Source: Planctomycetota bacterium
Lineage (GTDB): Bacteria > Planctomycetota > Phycisphaerae > Tepidisphaerales > Tepidisphaeraceae
Direction: 5' to 3'
Assembly: GCA_039182125.1 (NCBI GenBank)
Contig: JBCDCH010000043.1
Location: 1-34,223, forward strand
Length of the DNA stretch: 34,223 nt
The number at the start of each line of letters is the position of its first letter. Positions within the stretch are counted from its first letter, which is position 1. Below the pieces are notes generated by a model. The model was not told the origin of the DNA and made no database searches. It worked only from the letters and a program-made list of their open reading frames with translations. Below are positions 25,485 to 33,246 of this stretch, in pieces. The position numbers and the translations under genes are program-made.

Positions 25485-27524
25485 TTACTCGGCGGTGATC
25501 ACCGCATCACCCGACAACCGGCCGAGCACCGCGCCATCCCGCCCAGTGCCCCACACTTGCTCGCCGAGCGTGCGGTCCATCTGGAACAGCAGCACCGTGT
25601 CTTCGTCGTCGGCGAGTTCGTCATCAGGCGTGAACACTGCGCCGCTGTATCGAGCAGTGTCCGACAGGCGGACGGCATCAATGGTGCCGGCGAACGAACG
25701 ATGCACGTCACCACGACGGTTCGTGTCGCCGCCGATGTACATCGGGAGCGGATTGGTCGTTCGTGAGCCTTCGGCGGCGATGGTGGCCAGAAGTTGGCCG
25801 TCGAGGTAGAGCCGGACTTCGGAACCGTCGAACACCCCCGCGAGGTGATGCCGACGACCGGCTTCGAGGACGACGGATTCGGCGCTGGGCTCGACGTATT
25901 CGCCATCGAGGTGGATCGGGAACCGCGGGACGCCGTCGCTGACGTACAGGCCAAACTCGCTGCCTTCGGTCTTGCTCACCAACGCCATCCGACGGTCGAT
26001 CTCCGCGGGGGTGAACCACGCTTCGAGCGTCATCGGCCCGTCATGCAACGCGATGTCATCGTTGTCGATCCGCAGCCCGTCGCTGTCGCCGTCAAGCACG
26101 AGCACGCCATCGTCGGCGATAGGCTCGGGCGAGAAACCGCGCGGCAGCTGGTAGTTCATGTCCGCCTCGACCGTCGGAATCGTGTATCGAGTCGCCGGGG
26201 CGAGCATCTGTGTGTCGATCGCGAGCATCGGAGCGCGGAAGCTCTCATCGAGCGAGTCGCCGACTCGACGAACGCGGAACTCAAAGTCTTTCGACTCACC
26301 CGCCTTGAGCGTCGCGTGACGGTGGTCCGGCAGGAACACCCAACGGCTGTCGCGGCTCTCGGGGGTCAGCGCGATGTCGATGGTCCGCTCCACCGGGTTC
26401 TGAATGGTGACCGTGATCGTCTGCTTGGCGCTGCCGTCAGAGGCCAGTTCGATGGGCGCGTCAACGTCGGCCTGCAACGTCGCAAGCGACTCGGCGTCGG
26501 TGGCCAACTCGCTGGTGATCTCACGTACGTCCAGCACATCGCCCACTGGTACGGCCGCATACGCCACCTGGTTGTCACGAACGGTCACGACATTGAAATG
26601 GTGGAGCATGCCGGCCTCGGGAACGGCCATGCCGTTGACGCCGCCCGTCGTCGCGAGGGTCACGTAATCGATGCCATCCTTGGGGTCGTAGCGCATGCGG
26701 TGGATGTGGCCGGCGAAGACCGCGCGGACATTACCGGCATCGACCAGCGCGTCGTGAACCTTGTCCCAGTCATCGCCGTACCGGCCACCGATCCAGCGGG
26801 GGTGGTGCATGAACAGAAACACGTTCGGTGCGTCCGCCGCCTTGGCGATCGTCTGCTTGAGCCAGTCGAGCTGCTCGTCGCTCATTCGCTGCGACTCGGG
26901 CTCGCGGATCGACTTCTCGCCGGTATCAGGGTTGCCCTCATCGGTGTAGAGCACGATGAACCAGTTGTTCTTGTGCTCGAACGCGTACCAGAGCGGGCCG
27001 AAATGCAGTTCGTAGACGTCTTCGTGTTCGCCCTCGGGCCGTTGGTCACCGCTGCGGTCGCGGTCACGCCAGTAGATGTCGTGATTGCCTGCAACGGGGA
27101 ACCACGGGCAAATGAGTTGATCCATGATGCCGCGGTACTCGCGCATCTGCTCGAGCCACTCGTCCTGCTCGTTGTACCCTTGGATGAGGTCGCCGACCGT
27201 CATCACGAAATCCGGCTCGAGCAGGTTCACGTCCCGCACCGCATCCGCGAGCACCGCCACGCCCTCATCAGGCCCACCGGTGCGGTCGCCGAAGACGACG
27301 AACGTAAATGCATCTTCCTCGGCCGCGAGATCCATCGCCTTGGCGTTCGGGCGGTTCGTCGTGAATCGCTCGGCATCGGGTGCCGCCGGATGCTTGGGAT
27401 TGTGCGGGTGCAGGTGCCGCTCGTGACCGACATTGGGCGTGGTCGGCGGGAAGGCCTCCGCAGGTTCGTCGGACGGTCGGGTCGACGGCTGCAACAACAC
27501 GGCAAGCAAGACAAGGGCGTACAT
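25485..27524 (-). CDS. Secreted calcineurin-like phosphoesterase with C-terminal LamG domain
   Basis: A 679-residue exported protein. The start at ATG 27524 gives a short hydrophobic signal (MYALVLLAVLLQPSTRPS). The metallophosphoesterase domain (about 70-300) has FVVFGDRTGG (75-84), VGDLIQG (110-116), the metal ligand GNHD (146-149), FMHHPRW (His240-His241) and AGHIHRM (271-277). A beta-rich linker follows. The LamG/concanavalin-like domain occupies about 495-670 (MTLEAWFTP, HLAGVFDGSEVRLYLDGQLL, YIGGDTN, FAGTIDAVRLS), a common carbohydrate- or surface-binding module. The frame is open upstream to 27884, but that Arg/His-rich segment overlaps the carboxypeptidase gene and is not coding. It follows that gene by 59 bp. 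The substrate is unknown. Confidence 0.88.
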   Translation of the reverse strand: MYALVLLAVLLQPSTRPSDEPAEAFPPTTPNVGHERHLHPHNPKHPAAPDAERFTTNRPNAKAMDLAAEEDAFTFVVFGDRTGGPDEGVAVLADAVRDVNLLEPDFVMTVGDLIQGYNEQDEWLEQMREYRGIMDQLICPWFPVAGNHDIYWRDRDRSGDQRPEGEHEDVYELHFGPLWYAFEHKNNWFIVLYTDEGNPDTGEKSIREPESQRMSDEQLDWLKQTIAKAADAPNVFLFMHHPRWIGGRYGDDWDKVHDALVDAGNVRAVFAGHIHRMRYDPKDGIDYVTLATTGGVNGMAVPEAGMLHHFNVVTVRDNQVAYAAVPVGDVLDVREITSELATDAESLATLQADVDAPIELASDGSAKQTITVTIQNPVERTIDIALTPESRDSRWVFLPDHRHATLKAGESKDFEFRVRRVGDSLDESFRAPMLAIDTQMLAPATRYTIPTVEADMNYQLPRGFSPEPIADDGVLVLDGDSDGLRIDNDDIALHDGPMTLEAWFTPAEIDRRMALVSKTEGSEFGLYVSDGVPRFPIHLDGEYVEPSAESVVLEAGRRHHLAGVFDGSEVRLYLDGQLLATIAAEGSRTTNPLPMYIGGDTNRRGDVHRSFAGTIDAVRLSDTARYSGAVFTPDDELADDEDTVLLFQMDRTLGEQVWGTGRDGAVLGRLSGDAVITAE

Positions 27525-27583
27525 GCCGAGTGTTGTACGGATAAACGTGAGGATTGAATGAGTACGAAACCGACGTGGCGGAT

Positions 27584-29134
27584 TTATTCGCCGGTGATGA
27601 AAGATCGAACATCGCTCCCGAGTCGCACCCGCTCCTCGGCGACGTGGTACATCATGTGCCCACCCGCGTAGTAGGTCTGCTCGACGCGCTCGCGCAGCTC
27701 TGCGGATAGGCGCATCTGGTTGATGGTGTAGTCGGCGCCATAGTACGGGGTGGCGAGGTCGTAGATGCCGCTGGCGACGAGGACGCGCAGTCCCGGAACG
27801 TCGCGCATGGCGGTGCGGAGGTCGTCGGCGACGTTGAGGTAGCCGCCGGAGTAGCTGCCGGTGGTCTCCTCCGTCGCGGCCCACGGATGCACCCGCCGGC
27901 TCAGCACCTCGTACGCCAGGTCCGACTCGAACTCGAGCTGCTCACGGATGTAGGCGTTGAACGCCCCGCTGTACGGGCCCATGTAGCCGGTGAGCGAGGG
28001 GTCGGTGTTGGGCGTGTCGTTGACCGGGTCGGTGTCGTGGCCGAGCAGGCGACCGTCCATCCGGCCGACGAGCTTGCGGTCCTCGTTGAGCAACCGCTTC
28101 ATGAACCGCGCCGGTGGGACACGCAGATCGCTCTGCAGCACGTACTCGACCGGCAGGCCGGTGAGCTGCGCGTAGCGCTCGGCGATGGCTTGGCGTCGTT
28201 CGTCGTCCAACGCCCCGCCGCGGAGCATCGCCGGCAGGTACTCGTCCAGCGCGAACGCTTCGGCCTGCTCCCGCGCGTCGTCGGCGGTTAACTCCGTCTT
28301 GCCGTGGTACGCCGCCGTTACCGCGTAGCTCGGCAGGAAGGCAACGTGCGCGATCGGGTTGTTCTCCGCGGGGATCAGCGTCGCGAAGTCGAGGACGGTG
28401 CTGATGAGGATCACGCCGTTGATGTCCATGCCGTAACGGCGGTGAAGATGGCTGGCGAGCTGGGCGGCGCGGGTGGTGCCGTAGCTCTCGCCGGCGAGGA
28501 ACTTGCGATCGTCCCATCGGCCGAACCGCGTGCAATGCAGGCGGATGAACTCGCCGACCCACTCGATGTCCTGCTTGACGCCGTAGAACTTCTTGCCGAA
28601 GTCCTCGACCTTTGCGTCGTCGTCCTGTTTGCCGTCCTTATCCTTGTCGGCTTTCTTGATCGCGGCGCGGGAGAAGCCGGTGCCGATGGGGTCGATGAAA
28701 ACCAGGTCGGTTGCGGCGAGCCAGCTGTCGGGGTTTTCAACGACGACGGTCGGCGGCGCGGGCGGCGTGCCGTCGTCGGGCATCGGCACCATGAACGGCC
28801 CGGCCGTGCCGAGGTGCAACCAGACCGACGCGGCACCGGGGCCGCCGTTGAAGACGTAGGTGATCGGGCGATCTCTCGTCTCGTGGAGCGGCTTGCCATC
28901 GTCGCCGAGCACGGCGTAGTAGGTGAAGAACATTGTCCCGCGCGTCACGCCGGCGTCGTCCTTCATCTCCAGCTCCGCCGCCGTCACGCGGAAGCGTTTG
29001 CCGTTGACGGTGTGCTCGGTCACCGCTTGCGACTTATACGCCGGCTGCTCCTGTGCTGGGTGCGGCGAATCATCGGACGGCTGCGTGGTCGGTTCAGCTT
29101 GCATGGCGAGACAAAGAAGTAGCGGGAGAAACAT
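27584..29134 (-). CDS. Secreted serine carboxypeptidase (peptidase family S10)
   Basis: A 516-residue exported peptidase that starts at ATG 29134, giving a short signal sequence (MFLPLLLCLAMQAEPTTQ). The open frame upstream crosses the palindromic repeat and is not coding. S10 hallmarks are the oxyanion motif FNGGPGAASVW (95-105), DLVFIDPIGTGFSR (143-156) and the nucleophile GESYGTT (Ser217). Asp459 (GIYDLATPYYG) and His493 (AGGHMMYHV) complete the triad, numbered by hand. A Lys/Asp-rich insert (KKADKDKDGKQDDD, about 160-173) interrupts the region after the GTGFS motif and is unlike the surrounding sequence. It is likely co-transcribed with the phosphoesterase gene downstream. Confidence 0.92.
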   Translation of the reverse strand: MFLPLLLCLAMQAEPTTQPSDDSPHPAQEQPAYKSQAVTEHTVNGKRFRVTAAELEMKDDAGVTRGTMFFTYYAVLGDDGKPLHETRDRPITYVFNGGPGAASVWLHLGTAGPFMVPMPDDGTPPAPPTVVVENPDSWLAATDLVFIDPIGTGFSRAAIKKADKDKDGKQDDDAKVEDFGKKFYGVKQDIEWVGEFIRLHCTRFGRWDDRKFLAGESYGTTRAAQLASHLHRRYGMDINGVILISTVLDFATLIPAENNPIAHVAFLPSYAVTAAYHGKTELTADDAREQAEAFALDEYLPAMLRGGALDDERRQAIAERYAQLTGLPVEYVLQSDLRVPPARFMKRLLNEDRKLVGRMDGRLLGHDTDPVNDTPNTDPSLTGYMGPYSGAFNAYIREQLEFESDLAYEVLSRRVHPWAATEETTGSYSGGYLNVADDLRTAMRDVPGLRVLVASGIYDLATPYYGADYTINQMRLSAELRERVEQTYYAGGHMMYHVAEERVRLGSDVRSFITGE

Positions 29135-29158
29135 CGGGACAAGGGTAGTTCGCTTCCG

Positions 29159-29258
29159 AACGAGCCGCGACCGTGAGGGAGCGCCCCGGCGTAGCCAGAA
29201 CTCTCTGCAAGTAGATGCGGGCTGCGCCCGCGTCGCTCCCTCACGGTCGCGGCTCGTT
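29159..29258. repeat. Palindromic repeat, copy 1 (cloverleaf-like)
   Basis: Perfect 25-base arms, 29159-29183 and 29234-29258, around a 50-base spacer. The spacer holds an inner hairpin GCGGGC-TGC-GCCCGC (29217-29231) and a weaker GGC/GCC stem on the other side, so the single strand could fold as a three-way junction. The arm contains CGACCGTGAGG, shared with copy 2 at 30554-30677. It occupies most of the space between the divergent carboxypeptidase and phytase-like genes, 11 bases ahead of the latter's ATG. Confidence 0.88.
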
Positions 29259-29269
29259 ATCATCGCAGC

Positions 29270-30535
29270 ATGCTCGCCCCCCTTTTCCTCGCCACGATCG
29301 CCACCACGCAACCCGCCCCTCGCGCCGAACTCGTCGGCTTCGCCGTGCTGCCCGCTGACACGTTCCGCGACGGGCCGACGTCGGGCCAGTTCATCGACCC
29401 CGCCAACGATCGCACACCGCCGTTTGTCGACAAGCAACCGGTGCAGGGCATTTCGTCGATGATCGCGACCGACGTGCCGGGGACGTACCTCGCCGTCTCC
29501 GACAACGGCTTCGGCGCGAAACGCAACTCGGCCGACTACGTGCTGTGCGTCTACGAGGTCACGCCGAACTTCGAGACCGGCGAAGTCACTTGGAAGCTCG
29601 CATTTGAGCTGAGCGACCCGGACGACATCCTCGATTGGCCGATCGTCGCGGAGATGGAGACGTACCCCGACAGCGACATCCCCGTCCCCGCGAAGATCAA
29701 GGAAGGCCGCAAGCTCACCGGGGCCGACTTCGACATCGAGAGCATGGTGCGTTTGCCCGACGGCACCTTCTGGATCGGCGACGAGTTCGGCCCGTTCCTG
29801 CTGCACTTTTCGGCCGACGGCAAGCTGCTGGAGCCGCCGGTGGAACTCCCCGGCGAAAGTATGCACTCACCCGATCATCCAACGAAGGACCCGGCGACCG
29901 CGAAGATCGCGCGGAGTGCGGGGTTTGAGGGGTTGGGCGCAACAATCGCCGATCTTCCGACGCAAGACGAAAGCCTCTACGTGGCGCTCTGGCCAACGCT
30001 CGAAAAACCACTTGATGGAGAGAGCGGCCTGCGAACATACATTTACCGAGCAAACTTCCCTACCAAACCAGAGAAGGAAGGATGGGGCGAGTACAAGGAT
30101 AAGTTCCCTTATGGATTGATTCAGTTGAGCGAAGGTGCGGTGGCACTAGGTGAAACGTCGGCTTCTTCCGCGAACATCCCCTATTATGTTCACATTGAAC
30201 GAGATAACAAACAGGGTGCTGAAGCGCACACCAAGTTGATCTCAGCCTCTTTTGAGAACGTTTTCCTAGACAGCCGGAATCGTTTGCAAACTACACCGGT
30301 CGCCGACCTCCTCGACCTCGCCGATCCGAACGACCTTGACGGCGACGGCTCCACCGACTTCCGCTTCCCGTTCGTGACGATCGAGAGCGTTGTCGTTGTC
30401 GATGAGCGGACAGTGTTGATTTGCAACGACAACAACTACCCGTTCAGCAACGGCCGCAGTGAGACGGAACCGGATCACACGGAGTTCATCCTCGTACATT
30501 TGCCGAAGCCACTGAGCGAGATGGGGCGGAATTGA
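29270..30535 (+). CDS. Secreted esterase-like/phytase-like protein, mosaic in base composition
   Basis: A 421-residue exported protein of the esterase-like phytase type (PF13449), expected to form a beta-propeller. It begins with a short signal (MLAPLFLATIATTQPAPRA). Typical motifs are TYLAVSDNGFGAK, then GADFDIESMVRLPDGTFWIG and DEFGPFLLHFSADGKLLEPP. It also has SLYVALWPTLEK and, near the C-terminus, VVVDERTVLICNDNNYPFS. By hand count, bases 30001-30300 are about 49% GC (42-58% per 60-base line) against 65% at 29701-29760 and 68% at 30301-30360. The frame is intact across the change, which suggests replacement of an inner segment by recombination. Function in phosphate-ester hydrolysis is inferred and not certain. 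Confidence 0.8.
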   Translation: MLAPLFLATIATTQPAPRAELVGFAVLPADTFRDGPTSGQFIDPANDRTPPFVDKQPVQGISSMIATDVPGTYLAVSDNGFGAKRNSADYVLCVYEVTPNFETGEVTWKLAFELSDPDDILDWPIVAEMETYPDSDIPVPAKIKEGRKLTGADFDIESMVRLPDGTFWIGDEFGPFLLHFSADGKLLEPPVELPGESMHSPDHPTKDPATAKIARSAGFEGLGATIADLPTQDESLYVALWPTLEKPLDGESGLRTYIYRANFPTKPEKEGWGEYKDKFPYGLIQLSEGAVALGETSASSANIPYYVHIERDNKQGAEAHTKLISASFENVFLDSRNRLQTTPVADLLDLADPNDLDGDGSTDFRFPFVTIESVVVVDERTVLICNDNNYPFSNGRSETEPDHTEFILVHLPKPLSEMGRN

Positions 30536-30553
30536 ATAGGCCGCGATCAGGCA

Positions 30554-30677
30554 CCACACGAGGCACGACCGTGAGGAAGTGCGGCGGGCGCAGCCCGCGT
30601 TTCGTTGCACTCGGGTGCGATCGCGTTGAGAAGCCGGCTGCGCCGGCCGCATTCCCTCACGGTCGTGCCTCGTGTGG
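30554..30677. repeat. Palindromic repeat, copy 2 (cloverleaf-like)
   Basis: Perfect 23-base arms (30554-30576 and 30655-30677) extend inward to 31 bases with one C/A mismatch and one possible G-U pair. The interior has two hairpins, GCGGGC-GCA-GCCCGC and GCCGGC-TGC-GCCGGC, giving a three-way fold. The arm core CACGACCGTGAGG and the inner GCGGGC hairpin match copy 1 at 29159-29258. It fills the gap between the convergent phytase-like and xylB genes, where it could serve as a bidirectional terminator. It is followed within three bases by the xylB stop. Confidence 0.88.
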
Positions 30678-30680
30678 ACG

Positions 30681-32189
30681 TCAGCCACTCAACGCGGCCA
30701 TGTCGGCGAAGCGGTCCTTCAGGTCGCCGTAGAGCTTGTCGTAGACGGCGTGGTGCTTGGCGTATTGCTTCTTCTGCTTCGCGACGGGCTTGGTCACGTC
30801 GGTTGCTTTAATCAGCGCCTTGCACGCGGCGGGGACGTCTTTGTACGCGCCGGCACCGACGGCCGCGAGAAGTGCGGCGCCGAACGCGGCTCCTTCTTCG
30901 CTGTTGGTCAACGCCAGCGGGGCCCCGTAGATGTCCGCCTGCATCTGTCGCCAGAAGGCCGACTTGCTGCCGCCGCCGGTGCCGCGGACTTGTTTGCAGG
31001 GGATGCCCATCTCGTCGCGCATGATGTTGAGCATGCTGCCCATGTTGAAGGTGACGCCTTCGAGCAGCGAGCGGATCAGTGCCGCCTCGTCAGTGCGGCG
31101 GGTCAGGCCGATCCAGCCGCCGCGGGCTTGCGGGTCGTTGTGCGGGCAACGCTCGCCGGTGAGATACGGCAGGAAGAACAACCCCTCGCACCCGGCCGGC
31201 GCGCCCTCGGCCTTCGCGGTCAACTTCGCGAAGTCGGGTTTGCCCTTGCTCATCATGTCGCCGTACCACTGGAAGCTGCCCGCCGCCGAGAGCATGCAAC
31301 CGAAGACGACGTGCCCGCCCTTGACCGCGTGGCACATCGTCGCCACGCGACCCTGCGGGTCCATGACAGCTTCGTCGGAGTGGGCCGCGACGACGCCGCC
31401 GGTGCCGAGGTTGGCGTTGACCAAACCGGCGATCACGATCCCGTTGCCGACCGCGCCGGTCATCACGTCGCCGCTGCCGCCGACCACCGGCGTCCCCGGC
31501 TTCAAGCCCAGCGCCTTCGCCCCCGCCGCGTGCAGCTCCCCGGTCACGTCCGACGACTCGAACAACGCCGGCAATAGCTCCGGATCAACATCGATCTTCC
31601 CGAGCAACTTGTGCGACCAGTCGCGCTTGGTCACGTCGAGCAGCGCCATGCCCGACGCGTCACCGACGTCGGTCGCCCAGTCGCCGGTCATCTGCCAGCG
31701 GACGTAGTCCTTGGGCAGGACGATCTTGTGAATTTTCTTGTAGTGCTTGGGCTCGTTGTCGCGGAGCCAGAGGATTTTGGGGGCGGTGTAGCCGGTGAGC
31801 GGGAGGTTGCCGGTCATGGCCATCATCGCCTTGGGCCCGCCGGCGAGCTCGGTGATGCGTTCACTCTGCGCGGCCGTGCGTTGGTCGTTCCAGAGCAGGG
31901 CCGGCCGGATGACATTGCCCTTCTTGTCGACGAAGACCGAGCCGTGCATCTGCCCGGAGAAGCCGACGGCCGCGATGTCGCCGCCCTTGCACTTGGCTTT
32001 CTTCAGCGCCGCCTTCACCGACTTGCGCGTCGCGTCCCACCACTGCTCCGGATGCTGTTCGGTCCACCCCGGTTTAGGCGTCAACAAGTCATGGCCGACG
32101 GTGTGCGTCGCGAGGACCGTGCCGTCATCGGAGAGGACGAGGGTTTTGGTGCCGGAGGTGCCGATGTCGATGCCGAGGAAATGAACCAT
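30681..32189 (-). CDS. xylB: Xylulokinase
   Basis: Phosphorylates D-xylulose to xylulose 5-phosphate, a FGGY-family sugar kinase. The 502-residue product has the N-terminal phosphate motif LGIDIGTSGTKTLVLSDDG and then TPKPGWTEQHPEQWW, FSGQMHGSVFVD and PALLWNDQRTAAQ (xylulokinase-type QMHG). It also has LPKDYVRWQMTGDWATDVGDASG, VVGGSGDVMTGAVGNGI, LPYLTGERCPHNDPQARGGWIGL and RGTGGGSKSAFWRQMQADIYG. ATG 32189 is used because a TTG three codons upstream (32198) has no better support. It is divergent from lpxD across 62 bp and convergent with the phytase-like gene. No xylose isomerase gene is nearby. Confidence 0.94.
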   Translation of the reverse strand: MVHFLGIDIGTSGTKTLVLSDDGTVLATHTVGHDLLTPKPGWTEQHPEQWWDATRKSVKAALKKAKCKGGDIAAVGFSGQMHGSVFVDKKGNVIRPALLWNDQRTAAQSERITELAGGPKAMMAMTGNLPLTGYTAPKILWLRDNEPKHYKKIHKIVLPKDYVRWQMTGDWATDVGDASGMALLDVTKRDWSHKLLGKIDVDPELLPALFESSDVTGELHAAGAKALGLKPGTPVVGGSGDVMTGAVGNGIVIAGLVNANLGTGGVVAAHSDEAVMDPQGRVATMCHAVKGGHVVFGCMLSAAGSFQWYGDMMSKGKPDFAKLTAKAEGAPAGCEGLFFLPYLTGERCPHNDPQARGGWIGLTRRTDEAALIRSLLEGVTFNMGSMLNIMRDEMGIPCKQVRGTGGGSKSAFWRQMQADIYGAPLALTNSEEGAAFGAALLAAVGAGAYKDVPAACKALIKATDVTKPVAKQKKQYAKHHAVYDKLYGDLKDRFADMAALSG

Positions 32190-32217
32190 GCCCGGCAAGG
32201 TAGCAAAGCGTACGCGT

Positions 32218-32245
32218 TTTGCATCGGCGACAGTGTGCTTACGAT
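32218..32245 (+). promoter_or_regulatory. Candidate sigma-70 promoter for a leaderless lpxD transcript
   Basis: TTTGCA (32218-32223) and TACGAT (32240-32245) are separated by 16 bases, resembling -35 and -10 boxes. The lpxD ATG begins only six bases after the -10, so transcription from here would start at or next to the ATG, giving a leaderless message. No SD precedes that ATG, which fits. This is a visual match of ordinary strength. Confidence 0.3.
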
Positions 32246-32251
32246 CTCCGC

Positions 32252-33226
32252 ATGCGGCTTGCTGAACTCGCGGAGAAAATCAACGCAACCCTCGACGGCG
32301 ACGGCGACATCGAAGTCACCGGGGTCGGACCGCTCGAGTTGGCGGGCGAGGGGGATGTAACCTTCCTCGCCAACCGCAAGTACGCCGACCAAGTCGCGAC
32401 GACCAAAGCCTCGGCCGTCATTGTCGCACCGGGCGTGTCGACCGAGGGTAAGCCGGCATTGCGGGCGGAGAATCCGTACCTAGCGTTCACGCATGCCGTC
32501 GTCGAACTTGTCGGCTTTCGCAAGCACCCGCACGAAGGCATCCACCCGCTCGCTCACGTCGATCCGACCGCGACCATCGGCGAAGGCACCACGATCTACC
32601 CGTTCGTCTACGTCGGTCCGGACGTCGAGGTCGGCAAGGATTGCGTCCTTCACCCCAACGTTTGCGTCTACGACGGCTGTGTGATCGGCGACCGCGTCGT
32701 GGTCCACGCTGGCACCGTCATCGGCCAGGACGGCTTCGGCTACGCCACCCAGTCCGGCGTGCATCACAAGATCCCCCAGGCCGGCAACGCCGTCATCGGC
32801 GACGATGTCGAGATCGGTGCGAACTGCGCCGTCGACCGGGCGACGCTCGGGTCCACCATCGTCGGGTCCGGCAGCAAGCTGTCCGACCTCGTCGCCATCG
32901 GGCATGGGGCGAAAGTCGGTGATCACGCCCTGCTCGTCGCGCAAGTCGGCATTGCCGGCTCGACCGTCATCGGCCACCACGCCACACTCGGCGGCCAGGT
33001 CGGTGTCGTCGGCCATCTGAAAATCGGCGACAACGTCACCGCCGCCGCCCAATCCGGCATCACCGAAAACATCCCCGACCAGACCACGGTGCTCGGCACC
33101 CCCGCCGTCCCCATCGGCAAGGGCCGACGCGTTGCCGTCCTAACTCGACAACTGCCCGACCTGCTCGAACGGATTAAGAAACTCGAGCAGTCCGTCGAAG
33201 AGTTGCAGACCGACGGCGAACAGTGA
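32252..33226 (+). CDS. lpxD: UDP-3-O-acylglucosamine N-acyltransferase LpxD
   Basis: Adds the N-linked acyl chain in lipid A synthesis, at the third step of the Raetz pathway. The 324-residue product has the N-terminal uridine-binding domain (1-95, with VTFLANRKYADQVATT). A left-handed beta-helix of hexapeptide repeats follows from about 100 (PTATIGEGTTIYPFVYVG, VIGDRVVVHAGTVIGQDGFG, IGANCAVDRATLGSTIVG). The catalytic histidine is in VAIGHGAKVG (His218). The C-terminus is a short coiled coil (LLERIKKLEQSVEELQTD), as in E. coli LpxD. Its presence implies an outer membrane with LPS-type lipid A. Start ATG 32252 is preferred over a TTG at 32219. Confidence 0.96.
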   Translation: MRLAELAEKINATLDGDGDIEVTGVGPLELAGEGDVTFLANRKYADQVATTKASAVIVAPGVSTEGKPALRAENPYLAFTHAVVELVGFRKHPHEGIHPLAHVDPTATIGEGTTIYPFVYVGPDVEVGKDCVLHPNVCVYDGCVIGDRVVVHAGTVIGQDGFGYATQSGVHHKIPQAGNAVIGDDVEIGANCAVDRATLGSTIVGSGSKLSDLVAIGHGAKVGDHALLVAQVGIAGSTVIGHHATLGGQVGVVGHLKIGDNVTAAAQSGITENIPDQTTVLGTPAVPIGKGRRVAVLTRQLPDLLERIKKLEQSVEELQTDGEQ

Positions 33227-33246
33227 GCCGCGCCTAACGTCGTGGC

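Noticed and set aside
27525-27884. 120-codon N-terminal extension of the phosphoesterase
   Set aside because: Arg/His-rich, overlaps the 3' end of the carboxypeptidase gene, and the first signal-peptide-like start is ATG 27524.
29135-29866. N-terminal extension of the S10 carboxypeptidase frame
   Set aside because: It passes through the cloverleaf repeat and antisense to the phytase-like gene. A signal peptide begins at ATG 29134.
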